Shown piece by piece: positions 1 through 13,581 of a stretch of 64,000 nt of DNA. Numbering within the stretch: position 1 is the first letter of the stretch; each line of letters opens with the position of its first letter. Source of the stretch: Mixia osmundae IAM 14324 (lineage: Eukaryota; Basidiomycota; Mixiomycetes; Mixiales; Mixiaceae); contig NW_014575563.1 of the NCBI RefSeq assembly GCF_000708205.1, positions 295,594 to 359,593 on the forward strand. Reading direction: 5' to 3'. A model generated the notes under the pieces. It made no database searches, had not been told where the DNA came from, and saw only the letters and a list, made by a program, of their open reading frames with translations. The position numbers and the translations under genes are program-made.

Positions 1-3000
1 CGCGCAGGAAGGCATTATCAGATGCCAGGAAAGGCATCACTTGCCGTATGATCTCACTGCCCGACGAGAAACGTTCGCCATTATTGCTGGGTAGTATGTC
101 AAGGACTTCGCTGGGTATGCTTCCGATTGGTAGCATAACTTCATCTGTCGTGATAGCACAGAGTGCGGCTAGATGTGCTCGCCAAGTGTCGACGAGATAT
201 GCGACATCGGCCCCGAAACCGTATATTGCAGACTTGACGCCTGGTGCAGCAGCCGGGCCTCGAGGCGCCGCCAATCCGGCCGCGGTGAGTGCAGCAGGTT
301 GCAAGCGAGCAGCACGGCTCGCCAACAGGCGTCGCGCGATACCAGTCGCCTCGGGGCAAGTCTTTGACACTGCCTGGAATAGTGGCCCTATCAGGAGATG
401 CCACACAGCGATATCGGACGCGCTTTCGCTTTGTATGATCTGCGTGACCAGCTCCGTTTGGTCGTGTTTTCGCCACTTATTGAGCCTTGCCTTTTCAGAG
501 TTTGACATATGACCATCTTCGACATTTTCGATCAGATGGCCAGCCTTGCTGAAAATTTGCAGCACCTCCGTATTGCGGGAGTGATATGACGAGTCGATTT
601 CCGCAACAAGCGGCAGTGCATCGAGCGCAGCACGTCTGAGTGTCGGAGATTGCGAGCACAGCAAGACGAGTGCTGTGCCTTCGATAAGGGGCGCCAGATG
701 TTCGTCAAAAGTGATAGATGATTTGCTTTGTGTTACAACCGCCGGCCGTCTAGGACCCAAGATTGGCTCCGTGGGCGCGTCGCTAGATGGTGTGAGGCTG
801 AGACGTATCAGATGCAGCCACAGATTGACCAAGCCTTCTACTTGTATGACAGACTGCGGCTGGTAAATGGCATTGTCGCGCAATACATAGCTTGGGCCAC
901 CGATGACATACGAAAAGCGAATCAGAATTTGGCTGACGAACGGCGTTTGTACCATTCGCTCGAGTGCTTGCCGTGCTGCTTGATTGACGCCGACGTCTAC
1001 GTGATTGAGACCTTGGAGGAGCATATCAACGGGATGAAAGTCAACCGATGGCTGGTCGAGGAGCCACGGCCAGCTATTGAAACATGAGGCGAGCAACGCG
1101 AACTGCACCTGACGATCGCGCGCATACGTGACCATGAAAGGTCCGTTTCGCCGAAACACAATGATTTCGCGGTCTGGCGGATTCGCCGAGGGCTGAGCGC
1201 CTCTGGGAACGATGTTGGCATCGTCGAAGACTGTCGCATCACCGCCCGTCTGACAAATGCGCGCGATAGCGGCAATGCTCGCGGCCCAGCCATTGACCGC
1301 GGCCTGCAAGCCTGGCCGATCCAGCGTCGAAGCCGCTAGCTGGCCTTGCTTGTTGATCAGAGTCGCATCTTGCTCGTGATCATCAGGCGAGAATGCGGGT
1401 AAAGCGGGCAGATTGTTCGACTCGAGGCTATAAAGCAGTAGCATTGCGGCACGTATCCCACTGATCATCCGCTCGGGCGACAATCGCTCTGTCCAGCTAA
1501 TCCCTGATTGACTTGTGACATTGCTGACCGTCAAGAGTGAGCTGATGAGCTCAGCACCGTAGTCGAACGCTCGATATGCTACGACGAAGGGTATATAAGC
1601 TACAATATCGAGAGGTGCTTCACTCGGGCTGATAGTCTTGCGGCCAGGAGGAAAGACTGCCTTGACAAAAGGCTCGATACGTTTGACCGTCGCGGAAGGA
1701 GATTCTTGACACCGCCTGAGATATGCCCATAGTAGCTGAAGCCCGCCGTAGAGCGCAAGAGAACGCATTGTTTTCTCCTGCAGCACAGATCAGCTCTCGT
1801 AGTAGAAGCAAGCCGAACTACCTGCCTTGAACTTGCCGAGACATAGCTCGAGTGTAGATGCCCAGGATGCAAGTAGGACTTCTTGCGATGATGCGCTGAC
1901 GGCCGTACATGCGAGCGCGACAGCATAAGATGAATACCTCGGCTTTGCGACCATCTGGAGCGCACGAGTGTGTATTGCCTGCATGGCTTTGGTCCATTGC
2001 GGGGTGTTTGCCTCTGCTGTCGCAGTCTGTGGACATCAGGTCAGCAATGTCTATGATGTCTCTTGGCAACACACGTTGGCCACAGGAGTGATGAGCGTGA
2101 TCATTGTTTCTGTCAATGCGAGCTTGAGGCGGGATCCACTTGCTGCGTCAAAGATCTTAGCAAGACCCTCCATGAACTCTGCCGCCTCCTCGAAAAGTTC
2201 GAGAGGATACAGCTATGCTTCTCTCAGCACAACAGCATGCCCACGTGCTACCACGTACTTCGATGCGCAAGTATTGCATGCCGCGAATGATGTGCTCCAG
2301 GCGAGGCTCGAGATCTTTGGGTACGGCCGCCTTTTCAATGATGGCCAAATCAGCAATGAAACGGTCTGCAGTGCTCGTAAAGCTGTCGAATACGTCAGCA
2401 TAGCCAGAGACACGCGGTGTGTGTACGCACCGAAAAGACGACAAGGCTCCGATAAGGCGAGCATAGAGGTCCATATTCGCCTGCCTGTTTGCCGACCGCG
2501 CTACTTGGTATCTGTGCGACCAACGCATGAGCGCCCAGACTGGCTCATTCGCAAGTCATGTACGGATTCGCATTTTTGAGCGAGTTGAAGAGAATCTCCT
2601 CAAGCTTGCTGCCCAGCTCTTCGCCGAGGATCTCGCGATTGGTCGCTTTGATAACGGCCAGCAGACCGCGACAGAGGATGTAGATGGAAGCCAGCTGCAG
2701 AGTGATGCGCTCAGCACGGATCACGCTCGTGAGCTTGAGCGCACAGATTTGCGCTCGTTGAGAGCCTCTGCAACTTGTCGGGCGGTCGTTGGGTTAGGTG
2801 CTGATGCACTGCGGGAAGGGCAAGGTCAATGATCGCTCGGCGACCGACTGTCGCCTGGCTCACATGGCGCGCGAAATGCTGACGGTGTCGATACCTTCGC
2901 TTTGCGACTTGCGCCATCGCATGATGACATCTACTACCAATTTAGGCAGCCTGCGTGAGACGTGGGAGATTGCGTCGAGCATGCTATCGAATTGGGCATC

Positions 3001-4063
3001 TACACCGGCAGCGAGCAAGGTCGGCAGATAGAACTCTTGATCCTGTGCGCAGGGCATCTCAGCGCGAAAGAGGGCAGACCAGTCATGTCAAACGTACAAT
3101 TGGCCTTCCCAATGCCTCGCTGATCTTGCTCTCGGCTCGCTCGAAGAATTGATCGAGCAAGAGATAGAGAGCAAGCTCAAGCGGCTGGATATGCTCATTC
3201 TGGCTAGCAGAGGTGGCATGGCTGCTGCTGATCAGGGACTTGTCGCTGACGACGCCACTCGAAGTGTTAGCCTTGTGCGATTTCGGCATGGCCATATGAT
3301 CATCCGCAAAGCTGGATATGGACGCTGGCGTAGGTAACGGTTTTTCGGATCGAGCAGAGACTGGCGATGATACTGAAGTCGAGGCAGCGGATATGGCCAT
3401 ATCGCTCGAATGAGAGTGTAGGTGGGGAGGGCGCATGAAGCCGCTACCGTTGGTACTGCTGTTACTTGTGCCTGTACTGCTCGAGGTCGTCGCATTGGCC
3501 ATAGGCAGCGATGCAAGATTGCTTGACGACGCGTTCTGCTGGTAGCCGTTCGGGACTGGCACGGGTGGAGTCGTGTTTTGGACAGTCGATTGAGAGCGGG
3601 AGCGATGATGCATGCTTTGCTTTCTTGCAGGATATGGCGTGGCTGCAATGGCGGACTCGTTGACTAAACTCGAGCTACTGCCCTGATGCATCAAAGCTGG
3701 TTTCTGGCCCATCCAGACCGAGCCACCAGCAGCCGAAGGTGTCAAGGGGACAGTTCTAGCGAGGCTCTGAGGCGTTGCATAGTCTGTCTTGAACTGAAAT
3801 GCGCCGCTTGTCGAACTGAAAGTCCTAGCGTGACCGTCTTGGGCAAAGGCAGTCTGTGGCAGCTTGCTCGGGCCGCTGAGATTGTTTGGGATGCCATGCT
3901 GTGCCGAGTAAGGAAAGGATGATCCAGCTGTCGTTGAGCTCGCTCCATAGCCACCTGGAGCCGGATGAGCAAATGATCCGAAGCCTTGTGCCGAGCTTGA
4001 CGGCAGCGTGAACGCATCCTCTCCGTCCAAGTCGGGTATCTCGATCTGCGCGAAGCCGTCCAT
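1..4063 (-). CDS. Furry/Mor2/Tao3 cell morphogenesis protein, N-terminal part (gene runs off the left edge)
   Basis: Large scaffold of the RAM/MOR pathway that supports the NDR kinase (Orb6/Cbk1) in polarised growth and cell separation. The start is the ATG at 4063; the open frame further upstream has only a TTG. The first ~270 residues are Ser/Thr/Gly/Pro-rich and disordered. The family N-terminal domain then begins with LALYLLLDQFFERAESKISE and, across an intron, continues with DAQFDSMLDAISHVSRRLPK and VIMRWRKSQSE, all typical of the Furry N-terminal domain. Further exons (for example around 2528-2290, with DRFIADLAII and IIRGMQYLRIEV) and an open frame through 540-1 continue the helical-repeat body. 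Roughly 1,200 residues are visible; family members exceed 2,000, so the C-terminal half lies outside. Internal exon borders were not all resolved. Confidence 0.85.
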
Positions 4064-4237
4064 CGCTCCGACCGGCGGGCGAGCTGGAGCCAATCAAGTG
4101 ACGCCCGATGTCTCGTCGTGACCGGCGACCGGCTAGCAGTTCGCTGCAAGACGCGTCGCGACAAGACGAACTTCGCGCCGCGCGTAAAGTGCATCCACCT
4201 AGCTCAGTAGGGGCTCTTCTCCGTCCAGTGTAGCCGC
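4064..4237. promoter_or_regulatory. Divergent intergenic promoter, Mor2/Tao3-like and POL2
   Basis: These 174 bp separate two start codons pointing away from each other, so both promoters and 5' leaders must lie here or overlap the coding ends. No TATA box or clear factor site was recognised. Confidence 0.5.
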
Positions 4238-7200
4238 ATGGCCAAGCACAGCAATCCGAATGGCGCAGCGGGAGGCAGTACGCGTGGCCGAGGAAGTTGG
4301 AGGGGCCGGGCGAGCTACAGAGGCGACAGAGGAGGCCGGGCCGGCAGCTTCAACAAGAACGGCAAGAGCGGTGATGCGGCGGCCAAGATCCAGACGGAGG
4401 ATGGCGTACAGTCTGAGGACAAGTTCGAGGAAGTCAAGCTGCGCGATTCACTGGATGAGAGACTGGGATTCTACCGCTTCAGTGAGGGCGGCAAATCAAA
4501 AGTCGGCTGGCTCGTCAATATGCACCCTGTCAGCTGCCTCTGAGTGATCGGCGATGGCATCTGACCATGACATGGTGACAGACACTCATCAAAGATGACC
4601 TCCATTCAGGCGGGCGTGCTGCGGTAGACTTTTACTTCATCCAGGACGACGGAGAGCTCTTCAAAGCGACAATGGTCTATGAGCCCTACTTCTTTCTCGC
4701 CTGCAAAGTATGCTCCAAGCTCCTTGGCGCAGAGGCAGTACTGATAGATACACTGCCATGCAGAAAGGGACGGAGACACAGGTCGAGGAATGGCTCAACA
4801 AACGCTTCGAGACCCAGCTCGTCAGAGTCGAGCGTCAGCGTAAAGACGATCTCAAACTGGTGCGCCATGCGCGCTCCATTGATGCAATCGCTGACGTCAG
4901 CTGCAGCCCAATCATCTGCTCGGCTACAGCCGCACCTTCATACAGCTTATATTCAGGAATGTCAACGACCTTCAACTCGTGCGACGCGAATTGCTGCCCA
5001 TCGCCAGTAAAAACGCCGCGAAGCTCTCCGCAGTCGATGCATACGCCGAGGTCATCGCTGGAGACTCAACCGCAAATTTGGCCAACTTAGTGTTGGTGGA
5101 CGATTTTGCCGGCGTCGACATTGAAGAAGGTGCAGCCTTTGTCGCAAAAGCATCGACGCGCGCCCTCGGCAGCGCAGCAGATCCCAGCGAGCAGATACTC
5201 GATGTCAGAGAATACGATATACCCTACTATTTGCGCGTCGCAATCGACAAAGGTATGTCACGTACCACTGCGCTAGCGTTTCTCACTGACGGCCGGCCGA
5301 TATGGCAGAGATCCGCGTTGGTCTATGGTACACTGTCTCTTCGCAACAGGGCGATATCACACTAGAGTGCATCACCGAACGCGTAGAGCGTGCCGATCCG
5401 GTCGTCCTCGCATTCGATATAGAGACCACGAAAGGTCCACTCAAATTCCCAGACGCCGCTCATGATCAGATCATGATGATCTCGTACATGATTGACGGCC
5501 AAGGCTTCCTCATCACCAACAGAGAGATTGTGTCAGAAGACATTGACGATTTCGAATATACCCCAAAAGCGGAGTACGAAGGTCCTTTTATGGTCTTCAA
5601 CGAAGCAGACGAGTCGGCACTCCTGGCACGCTTCTTCGAACATGTACGCGAGGCCAAGCCGACCGTCATTGCTACGTACAACGGTGACAGTTTCGACTGG
5701 CCATTCGTTTGCAATCGCGCCGCAGCCAGAGGCATCGACATGTACCGAGAGATCGGGTGGAAGATTGACGCAGAAGACGAATTCAAGAGCGCCAACTGCA
5801 TTCATATGGATTGTTTTCGATGGGTCAAGCGTGACTCGTATCTGCCACAGGGCTCCCAGGGTCTCAAAGCCGTCACGGTCGCCAAATTAGGCTACAATCC
5901 TATCGAGCTCGACCCTGAGCTCATGACGCCCTACGCTGTCGAGAAACCACAGATCCTTGCCCAGTATTCAGTCTCAGATGCCGTGGCGACATACTACCTT
6001 TACATGAAATACGTGCATCCCTTCATCTTCTCGCTTTGCAACATCATCCCGCTCAATCCAGACGAGGTGCTTCGAAAGGGCTCCGGGACACTCTGCGAGA
6101 CTCTGCTTATGGTCAGTCAAACGATCAGTTGTGACCGTCTTGCTAAAGTCGCGTACAGGTCGAGGCGTATCGGGGCAAGATCATCATGCCTAATAGGCAT
6201 GTGGAACCGACGGCGAACATGTACGAAGGCCATCTTCTCGAGTCCGAGACCTACGTCGGCGGCCATGTCGAGGCTCTTGAGGCGGGCGTTTTCAGAAACG
6301 ATATACCCGTCGACTTTCGGATAGCACCAGACGCGATACAGAAAGTGTGTGCGATCGCTGCTGTTGCCTTTTAAATCTGCTCACACCTCTGCGCAGCTAA
6401 TCGATGAGCTCGATCAAGCCCTGACGTTCAGTCTGAAGGAAGAAGGAAAGATCGACCTTGCAGACGTGGAGAACTACGATGAGGTGCGAGGAGGTATTCT
6501 CAGCATGCTCGAGGAGTTACGCGACAAGCCGATGCGCCAGGACAAGCCTCTGATCTACCATCTTGATGTGGCGGCCATGTATCCAAACATCATGTTATCG
6601 AATCGCCTTCAACCGGACTCAGTCGTCGATGAATCGATGTGTGCAGCCTGTGACTATAACCGACCTGGCAAGACTTGCGATCGACGGATGACCTGGGCCT
6701 GGCGCGGCGAGTTCTTTCCTGCCAAGCTAGACGAATTCAAGATGGTCCGCAACGCACTAGAGTCAGAATCTTTCCCTCCCAAGTGGCCTGGCAAGCCACC
6801 TCGGCGTTTCGTGGACCTTGCCCCAACTGAGCAGACTTCGTTCCTGCACAAGCGACTGGGAGACTACTCTCGAAAGGTATACAAGCGCACACATGACACC
6901 AAGATCATCAACAAGGAAGCTATCATCTGTCAGCGGGAAAATCCTTTTTATATCGACACTGTTCGCGAATTCAGAGATCGTCGATATACTTACAAAGGCT
7001 TGCACAAGACATGGAAGAAGAATCTCGATGGCGCCAGTGTGACCGGCTCACTCACCGATGTCGTCGAAGCAAAGAAGATGATCGTGCTTTACGACTCACT
7101 GCAGCTCGCGCACAAGTGTATCCTCAATTCGTTCTATGGCTACGTCATGCGAAAAGGTGCTCGGTGGTATTCGATGGAGATGGCAGGCATTACGTGTCTG

Positions 7201-10200
7201 ACGGGCGCATCCATCATACAAATGGCACGTAGACTCGTGGAGCAGATCGGGAGACCTCTCGAACTCGATACTGACGGGATTTGGTGCATGTTGCCTGGCT
7301 CTTTTCCCGAAGACTTCAAATTTAGACTCAAGAACGGCAAGAGCTTTAGTATCTCGTATCCGTGCACAATGCTCAATCATCGTGTGCATGACGGCTTTAC
7401 AAACGATCAGTATCACGAGCTTGTCGATAAGGAGCGCGGCGTCTACGAGATCCGAAAAGAAAACAGTATCTTCTTCGAGCTTGATGGGCCGTATCGAGCG
7501 ATGATACTGCCGTCGTCGAAAGAGGAAGACAAATTGCTCAAGAAGCGCTACGCTGTATTCAATGAGGATGGAAGTCTCGCCGAGCTCAAAGGCTTCGAAG
7601 TCAAGCGACGCGGTGAGCTACAGCTCATCAAGACCTTTCAAACACAAATCTTCGAGCGCTTCTTGCTTGGCGATACGCTTAAAGATTGCTACGCAGCAGT
7701 AGCGACAAGTGCAGACCAATTCCTCGACATCCTTACCAGCAAGGCCGCCAGTCTCAGCGATGCCGAGCTCATCGATCTCATCGCAGAGAATCGCAGCATG
7801 TCAAAGACGCTTGCAGAGTATGCTGGTCAAAAGTCCACTTCCATAAGCACCGCCAAGCGTCTGGCGGAATTTCTCGGCGATCAGATGGTCAAGGACAAAG
7901 GCCTTGCCTGCAAATTCATCGTGTCTGCCAAGCCGAACGGCGCTCCTGTTACCGAGCGAGCAGTGCCCGTGGCGATCTTCACAGCCGAGCCTAGCGTGCG
8001 TCAGCACTTCTTGCGCAAATGGCTCAAAGACAATAGCCTAACAAGCTTCGATCTCCGTGACATCCTCGATTGGGATTATTATATCGATCGACTCGGGTCT
8101 GTCATTCAGAAGCTTGTCACTATTCCGGCAGCTCTGCAAAAGATCCCCAATCCTGTCCCTCGTATACGACATCCAGATTGGCTAGCTCGCCGCGTCGCAT
8201 CGATCGACGACAAGTACAAACAGCATCGAATCACGGACATGTTCGTCAAACAGAGAATACAAGCGTCAGCTGCAGGCAAGGCGCTCACCGATGTCAAGAG
8301 CTTTTCGGGCCCAAAGCTCGTCAAGCAAAAGCCTGCTGTCGTCATTGATGAAGGCCCTCTGCCTGATCCACGCTCGAACTATTCTGCTTGGATCAAGCGG
8401 ATGAAACCGCGATGGCAGCTCAAGCGTCAGCAAATGGCCGCTGCAGCGAGCGCCGGCGGCCCATCTTCACACAGTCGTCTTGGCAACATGTTGCGCCAGC
8501 AGGCCGGTGCAATTATGACCAGCGACTGGGAGATCTTGCAAGTTACGGAGTCCGGCAGTTCTCGTGAAGGCGAGTTGAAGATATGGCTTTTGATAAAGAA
8601 CAATCTGCAAGCGATCAAGCTCAGAGTCTCGCGAGAGTTTTACCTCAATGTGAAGAATCTAATCACAGCTGCGCCGTACTTCCCTGCCAGCTGCAGAGTG
8701 GCGGATGTTGTCAAAGGGCTGCCGAGCTCGCAGCGGCGGCAGAACCTCGTCAAGGTCACCGTCGACGAAGGCACTTTCACTTCAGAGCAAGCAGCGTATG
8801 CGCGGCTGCTCAACAATCCAGAGATTGATGGCGTCTACGAATTGCAGGTTCCGCTCGTCGCGCGCGCTCTCATCAAGCTTGGCGTGTCTTGTAAGCCCGA
8901 CCACGAAACTTCGCTTGGCAAAGGGCTAGACAAGGGCTTTGATCTGGCGAATCTCAACCGAGCGCCACATTTGTCTTCGCGACGCTACCTTGGCGGGAGG
9001 GATAGCCCACTACAATACGCATACTTATATCACGTGCATTCGGACGCCCGGCATGTCATTTGCCTGATTACCAGTGATGGCAAAGCTCGACTGTTCATTG
9101 TTGATCGAGGCCGAAATAAGCAAATTCCGAACTTGTCGCGATACTACAGTGAAGCAAAGGCCAACTATTTCAAGCGGGTCTATTCTGGACTTACGCAGGC
9201 TGCTCAGAAAGCAGCACGAGGCGCCTTCGACTATCCGGAAGATCTCACGTTCGATACGTCTGTCTACGACCGCGAAGATGTCGCATTCCGAGCGGTCAGC
9301 CGCGAATTAACAGGCCTGCACGCGCGCAAAGAAGGCCCGACCGTCTTGATCGCCTACACACCCAAGGACAGGCCATTTCTAGAGGAGCATTTGCCTGCTG
9401 CTGCAAATTTTCCATTAGTCATGATCCGCGCCAACAAGGCGGACAACGTCCTGCCAGCGCTGGCTTGGCAAGAGCCGGCAAGCAAGCGCATGCTGCAACA
9501 CTATCTCCGCGTTTCGCATTGGCTCAAGGACAGGATCGCCTTGGCCGAAGAGTTCGATATCCCCCTGTGCAACCTAGAAGGCGACGTCCCCATCATGGTT
9601 GCTGACATCGAATATGCGCGTCGTCTCATAAGTGCAGATCTACTCCTTTGGTGGTCGCCGCGTGCCAAGCCTGACTTGGGCGGCCGCGATGAGGACACAT
9701 TCGTGTCTGCATCAGAGACATCAGAGCCAGAGATCTCACGGCCGGGATGTTACACCAATGCGGTAGTCGACTTAGATCTGCGCGATCTTGCAGTCAATGC
9801 AGTCATGCAAGCAGCGTTTGTCTACGAGCTCGAAGGCGCCGAAGGCACATCGATGGGCTTCGGCGAAGCTTCTCACAACCTTGACGAGTATGCAAAGGGC
9901 AGCGCACACGAGGCCGTCAATCTCGGCGATGTTGTGCTGTCCCCTCAGACCTTTGCGATTCTGCGCAGCATGGTGAGGCAATGGCTTGTGTCCAGCGGCA
10001 AAGACAATCAATCCGGCATGATGACGGATCACTTCTGGCGATGGGTCTGCTCACCTTCCTCGAATATGTTTGATCCAGCCACGCTCAAGTTCTTACATGG
10101 TGTTATGTGCAAGGTACTATCTCAATTGCTTGCCGAACTCCGTCGCTTGGGCTCAGAAGTAGTCTATGCGGACTTCACTCGGATTATGCTCGTCACGACC

Positions 10201-11450
10201 AAGCCCGATTCGTTCAACGCGCTCGCATACATCAACTATAGTAGGTTATTTGCGTTCCTACGACATATTGGTGGTTGACTTGGTGCGCAGTCGTGTCGTC
10301 AATCTCTGGCCGTGATCTCTTCAAGTCTATACACCTCGAGGCGACTACATACTACGATCTCCTGATCTGGTACGATGCTGCCAACTTTGCTGGCGTTATC
10401 TGCAAGGATCCCAATGTCGAGATGACCGAGAAGGACACCACGGTAGTCATGGGCTGGAACATATGCTCATTCCTGCCGCCTGTGCTGCAACCGCATTTCT
10501 CGACCGCTATTGCTACGTACGCCCACAACATCTATTCCATCAAGCGACAATGCACCCGCGACTTGCGAACGCCTCTGCGAATGATCCAAAATGCAGCAGA
10601 GACAGTCCCCAATGCCGGCAAGCTTGAAGAGGCTTCACTGACTGCCAAATATATCTCGGAAAGCTTCACCCGACGTATGCTGAAGACCTTGAGCGATCTC
10701 AATCGTCAGCATACGCGCGACACAGCGGTGCCGGAAGCCAGACAGCTTTGGGAATTTCCGAGATTGCCGGGTAGCCACCTTCAGCAGCGAAAGCCCCTGC
10801 TGGCCTGGATTGCGTCCGTCTGCGCTATCGTATCGCTGCACAAGACGAATGCCGTCGAGGCGCAAAGTCTCAAGCGCATGCTGCTTCAACAGATTGGTGT
10901 CAGAGAATTCTCAGCAGAAGCCGCGTTCCGTAATCCTTGCATCAGCATCAAGGTGCAGATGGCAGTCTGTTTGCATTGCGCTAATGCACGTACGATGGAC
11001 CTGTACGTCTCATTCTATGCGCTTTGACATTGCTTATATGCGAGTAGATGTCGGGATCCGACTTTGCTGGCATCGGCTAACGCGACGAGCGATCAGCTTG
11101 CTTGGCAATGTCCTCGATGCGGCCATCCTCAAGACCGGGGCGCAATCGAGAACAGCCTAATCGATACACTCTTACGAGCAGTGGCCGAATATCAGCTTCG
11201 CGATCTCAAGTGCGCACGCTGCAACACCATCAAAGTGCGAGACCTGAGCAAAGACTGCGAATGCTCGGGCTCGTTCTCGATCGAAGAGGCGCGTAAAAGC
11301 ATTCTCACCCGCCTGCACAGCTTCGAGCTGGTCGCACAATACTACAATCTCGAACGTGAGTAGTTCTGTAATCCGTCCGAAAGACGTGCTGACTGGCGGC
11401 TGGCAGTGCTGCTGGGTATCGTCGCACACCAGAAGCAGATCATGCAATAA
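4238..11450 (+). CDS. POL2: DNA polymerase epsilon catalytic subunit
   Basis: Leading-strand replicase with 3'-5' proofreading. The Gly/Arg-rich N-terminus is followed by the exonuclease domain: Exo I FDIETT near residue 320, Exo [13 protein letters not shown], and Exo [14 protein letters not shown]. The polymerase domain has [14 protein letters not shown] (near residue 670), the CysX motif [33 protein letters not shown] and the epsilon-specific [13 protein letters not shown]. The inactive C-terminal polymerase-like half and two C-terminal zinc motifs follow (CLHC, then CPRCGHP, CARC and CEC). All catalytic acidic residues appear intact. Several ~50-nt introns crowd the 5' part (for example 4529-4581 and 4708-4763), one ~3.8-kb exon covers the core, and short introns return at the 3' end. 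Length of about 2,200 residues equals the family's. The stop is TAA at 11448. Confidence 0.97.
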
Positions 11451-11631
11451 TATCTCTAGACGTCTGTTGTTGCTACAAATTCAGCGCTATTTGCACGCTC
11501 TGCACTCGACCAACCGGCTTTTTGCAAGATCGTCCGGAGAGATCGCGTCGCGCGGCATCGTCGTCATCGGATCAGCGAACAACAACACGCCCGGAACGGA
11601 GCTCTTTTCGTGATTTATCGCAAGTAGAGGG

Positions 11632-13474
11632 ATGCCATACGAGCTCAGGGAGCGCAAGAGTCGCACCAATCTGGCCTTGGATGCCAAAACAACGGACACG
11701 TTGTCAAGCGCCGCTGAACAAGCAAAGACGGCAGCTGTCGGACTGATTGAAGACGCCGATAAAGTCATCAATGGTGGCGGCAATGGCCATGCACACGCCA
11801 AACCGACTTCACGCAAAGCTTCTCCCAGCAAAATCACGGCCAAAGGCAAGAAGATGACGATCAGCGACGAGCAAAAGATCCTCGATTTTGAGACTCACCA
11901 CTCGTACGAGTTTGGGGGACCGGCAGGCACACTGGCGATGATGATCGGCTTCCCTTTGCTCATGTACTACATGTGGATCTCTCTCGTTTTTTACCAGGGC
12001 AAGATCGTCATGCCGGCTGCATTTGATCTGAAGAGCGTCGCCTCTTTTGCGCGCACCATGGCATTCCTCGTCCGGACAGCAAGCTATTTCCTCAATGCGT
12101 GTTGCAGGAGCTCACAAAGTTGGTTTGCAGCACGCAGCTCCTACTTTCAAAGGTCTGCAGATTTATGGCGGACTCGTCGTCTCACAAATCGTGCTCGCTC
12201 TCGTCGTGCCGGGCTATCAGCAAGAGGGCTTACCGGTCCCGTCGCTCAATTTCCAAAAGCTCAACTACAATTGCAACGCACTCGGATGCTGGTATCTGAC
12301 CCTCATTGGCGCTGCTGGCCTCCACTTCTCCGGCCTCTTCAGATTGAGTCAGATCATCGACCACTTTGGCGAGATCATGACAGTCGCCATCATCTCGGGC
12401 TATGCGCTCGCCTTATGGGTCTATCTCTATACCATTAGCAAAGGCACAGCCATTCGCATGTCTGGCAACACCATTTACGACTTTTTCATGGGCGCATCTC
12501 TCAATCCTAGATTAGCAGGTATAGACATTAAGATGTGGGCAGAGGTCAGGATACCCTGGATCTTGCTCGCCATCATTGCGCTCGCTGGTGTAGCGAAGCA
12601 GTATGATACCCTGGGCTATGTGACGCCCAACCAGGCCTTCATGGTCCTTGCCGTCGGACTCTACACCAACGCGTAGGCTGCTCTGGCTTGATATTGACAC
12701 GGCTTACCGGCGGGCGTACGCTCATACAGATGCGCAAAAGGCGAAGAATGCATTCCTCAGACCTGGGATATGGCCTACGAAAAGTTTGGCTTCATGCTAT
12801 CCTTCTGGAACCTCGCTGGCGTGCCATTCACCTATGCAAATTCGATCCTCTATATGGCATCTAATCACCCTTCAAAGTACACATTCCCGCTATGGGGCAA
12901 CATCCTACTCTATACCACGATACTGGCAGCATATTATGTATTCGACACCTCCATGTCGCAAAAGTCACGCTTCAAGATGCAGCAAGATGGCACCTACCGA
13001 CCCAGAAACACATTTCCCCAGCTGCCATGGGGTACACTCAAAGATCCCAAATACATCCAGACTGCCTATGGCAGCAAACTGCTCATAGACGGCTGGTGGG
13101 CTTATGCACGCAAACCTGTAAGTGACTCGCGTGACGACTCGAGCTGTCATTGACGACCGCGTGCAGAACTACACTGCAGATCTCGTCCAGGTGCGGCGAT
13201 TCATCTGTTCTGCCCGACTGTGCTGATGTCGCGTCAAAGTCATTCACATGGGCAGTGTGCGCAGGCTTCGGCAGTCCTCTGCCTTACTTCTATCCAGTCT
13301 TCTTCCTGGCTGTGCTCACGCATCGCGTCTCGCGAGACTTTGAGCGATGTCACCGCAAATATGGTGCAGACTGGGAAGAGTACTGTCGCATCGTGCCTGC
13401 TAAATTTATTCCCGGCGTTTGTAAGTCTGGTGCTATCGCTGATGTGCTCGTCATTGACAAGAGATGCAGTCTGA
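11632..13474 (+). CDS. ERG4: Delta(24(24(1)))-sterol C-24(28) reductase
   Basis: Last enzyme of ergosterol synthesis; it reduces the C-24(28) double bond with NADPH in the ER membrane. Family hallmarks are [60 protein letters not shown] and the C-terminal [16 protein letters not shown]. The polytopic hydrophobic profile fits the ERG4/ERG24 family. A Lys/Ser-rich leader of ~85 residues precedes the first membrane span. Introns are at 12070-12130 (likely), one restoring NAC-AKGEEC near 12675-12732, further ones near 13120-13250, and a 49-nt intron just before the end that gives the last residue Phe and a TGA stop. The gene follows POL2 in the same direction and converges on SEH1, 107 bp away. 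Confidence 0.95.
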
Positions 13475-13581
13475 GATCACTAATTGGATGCTCACGCCCC
13501 ACGCCACGCTGCACTGTGTAGTCTCGACAGCTGTTGTTCGAGAAGCATGTACACGCTAGATTCACAACATCTCCTTATCTC

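Noticed and set aside
48-512. Plus-strand open frame over 48-512
   Set aside because: It is opposite the open, family-like Mor2/Tao3 frame and has no recognisable product.
4064-4093. Upstream extension of the Mor2/Tao3-like frame to 4093
   Set aside because: The first codon of that extension is TTG; the first ATG in frame is 4063.
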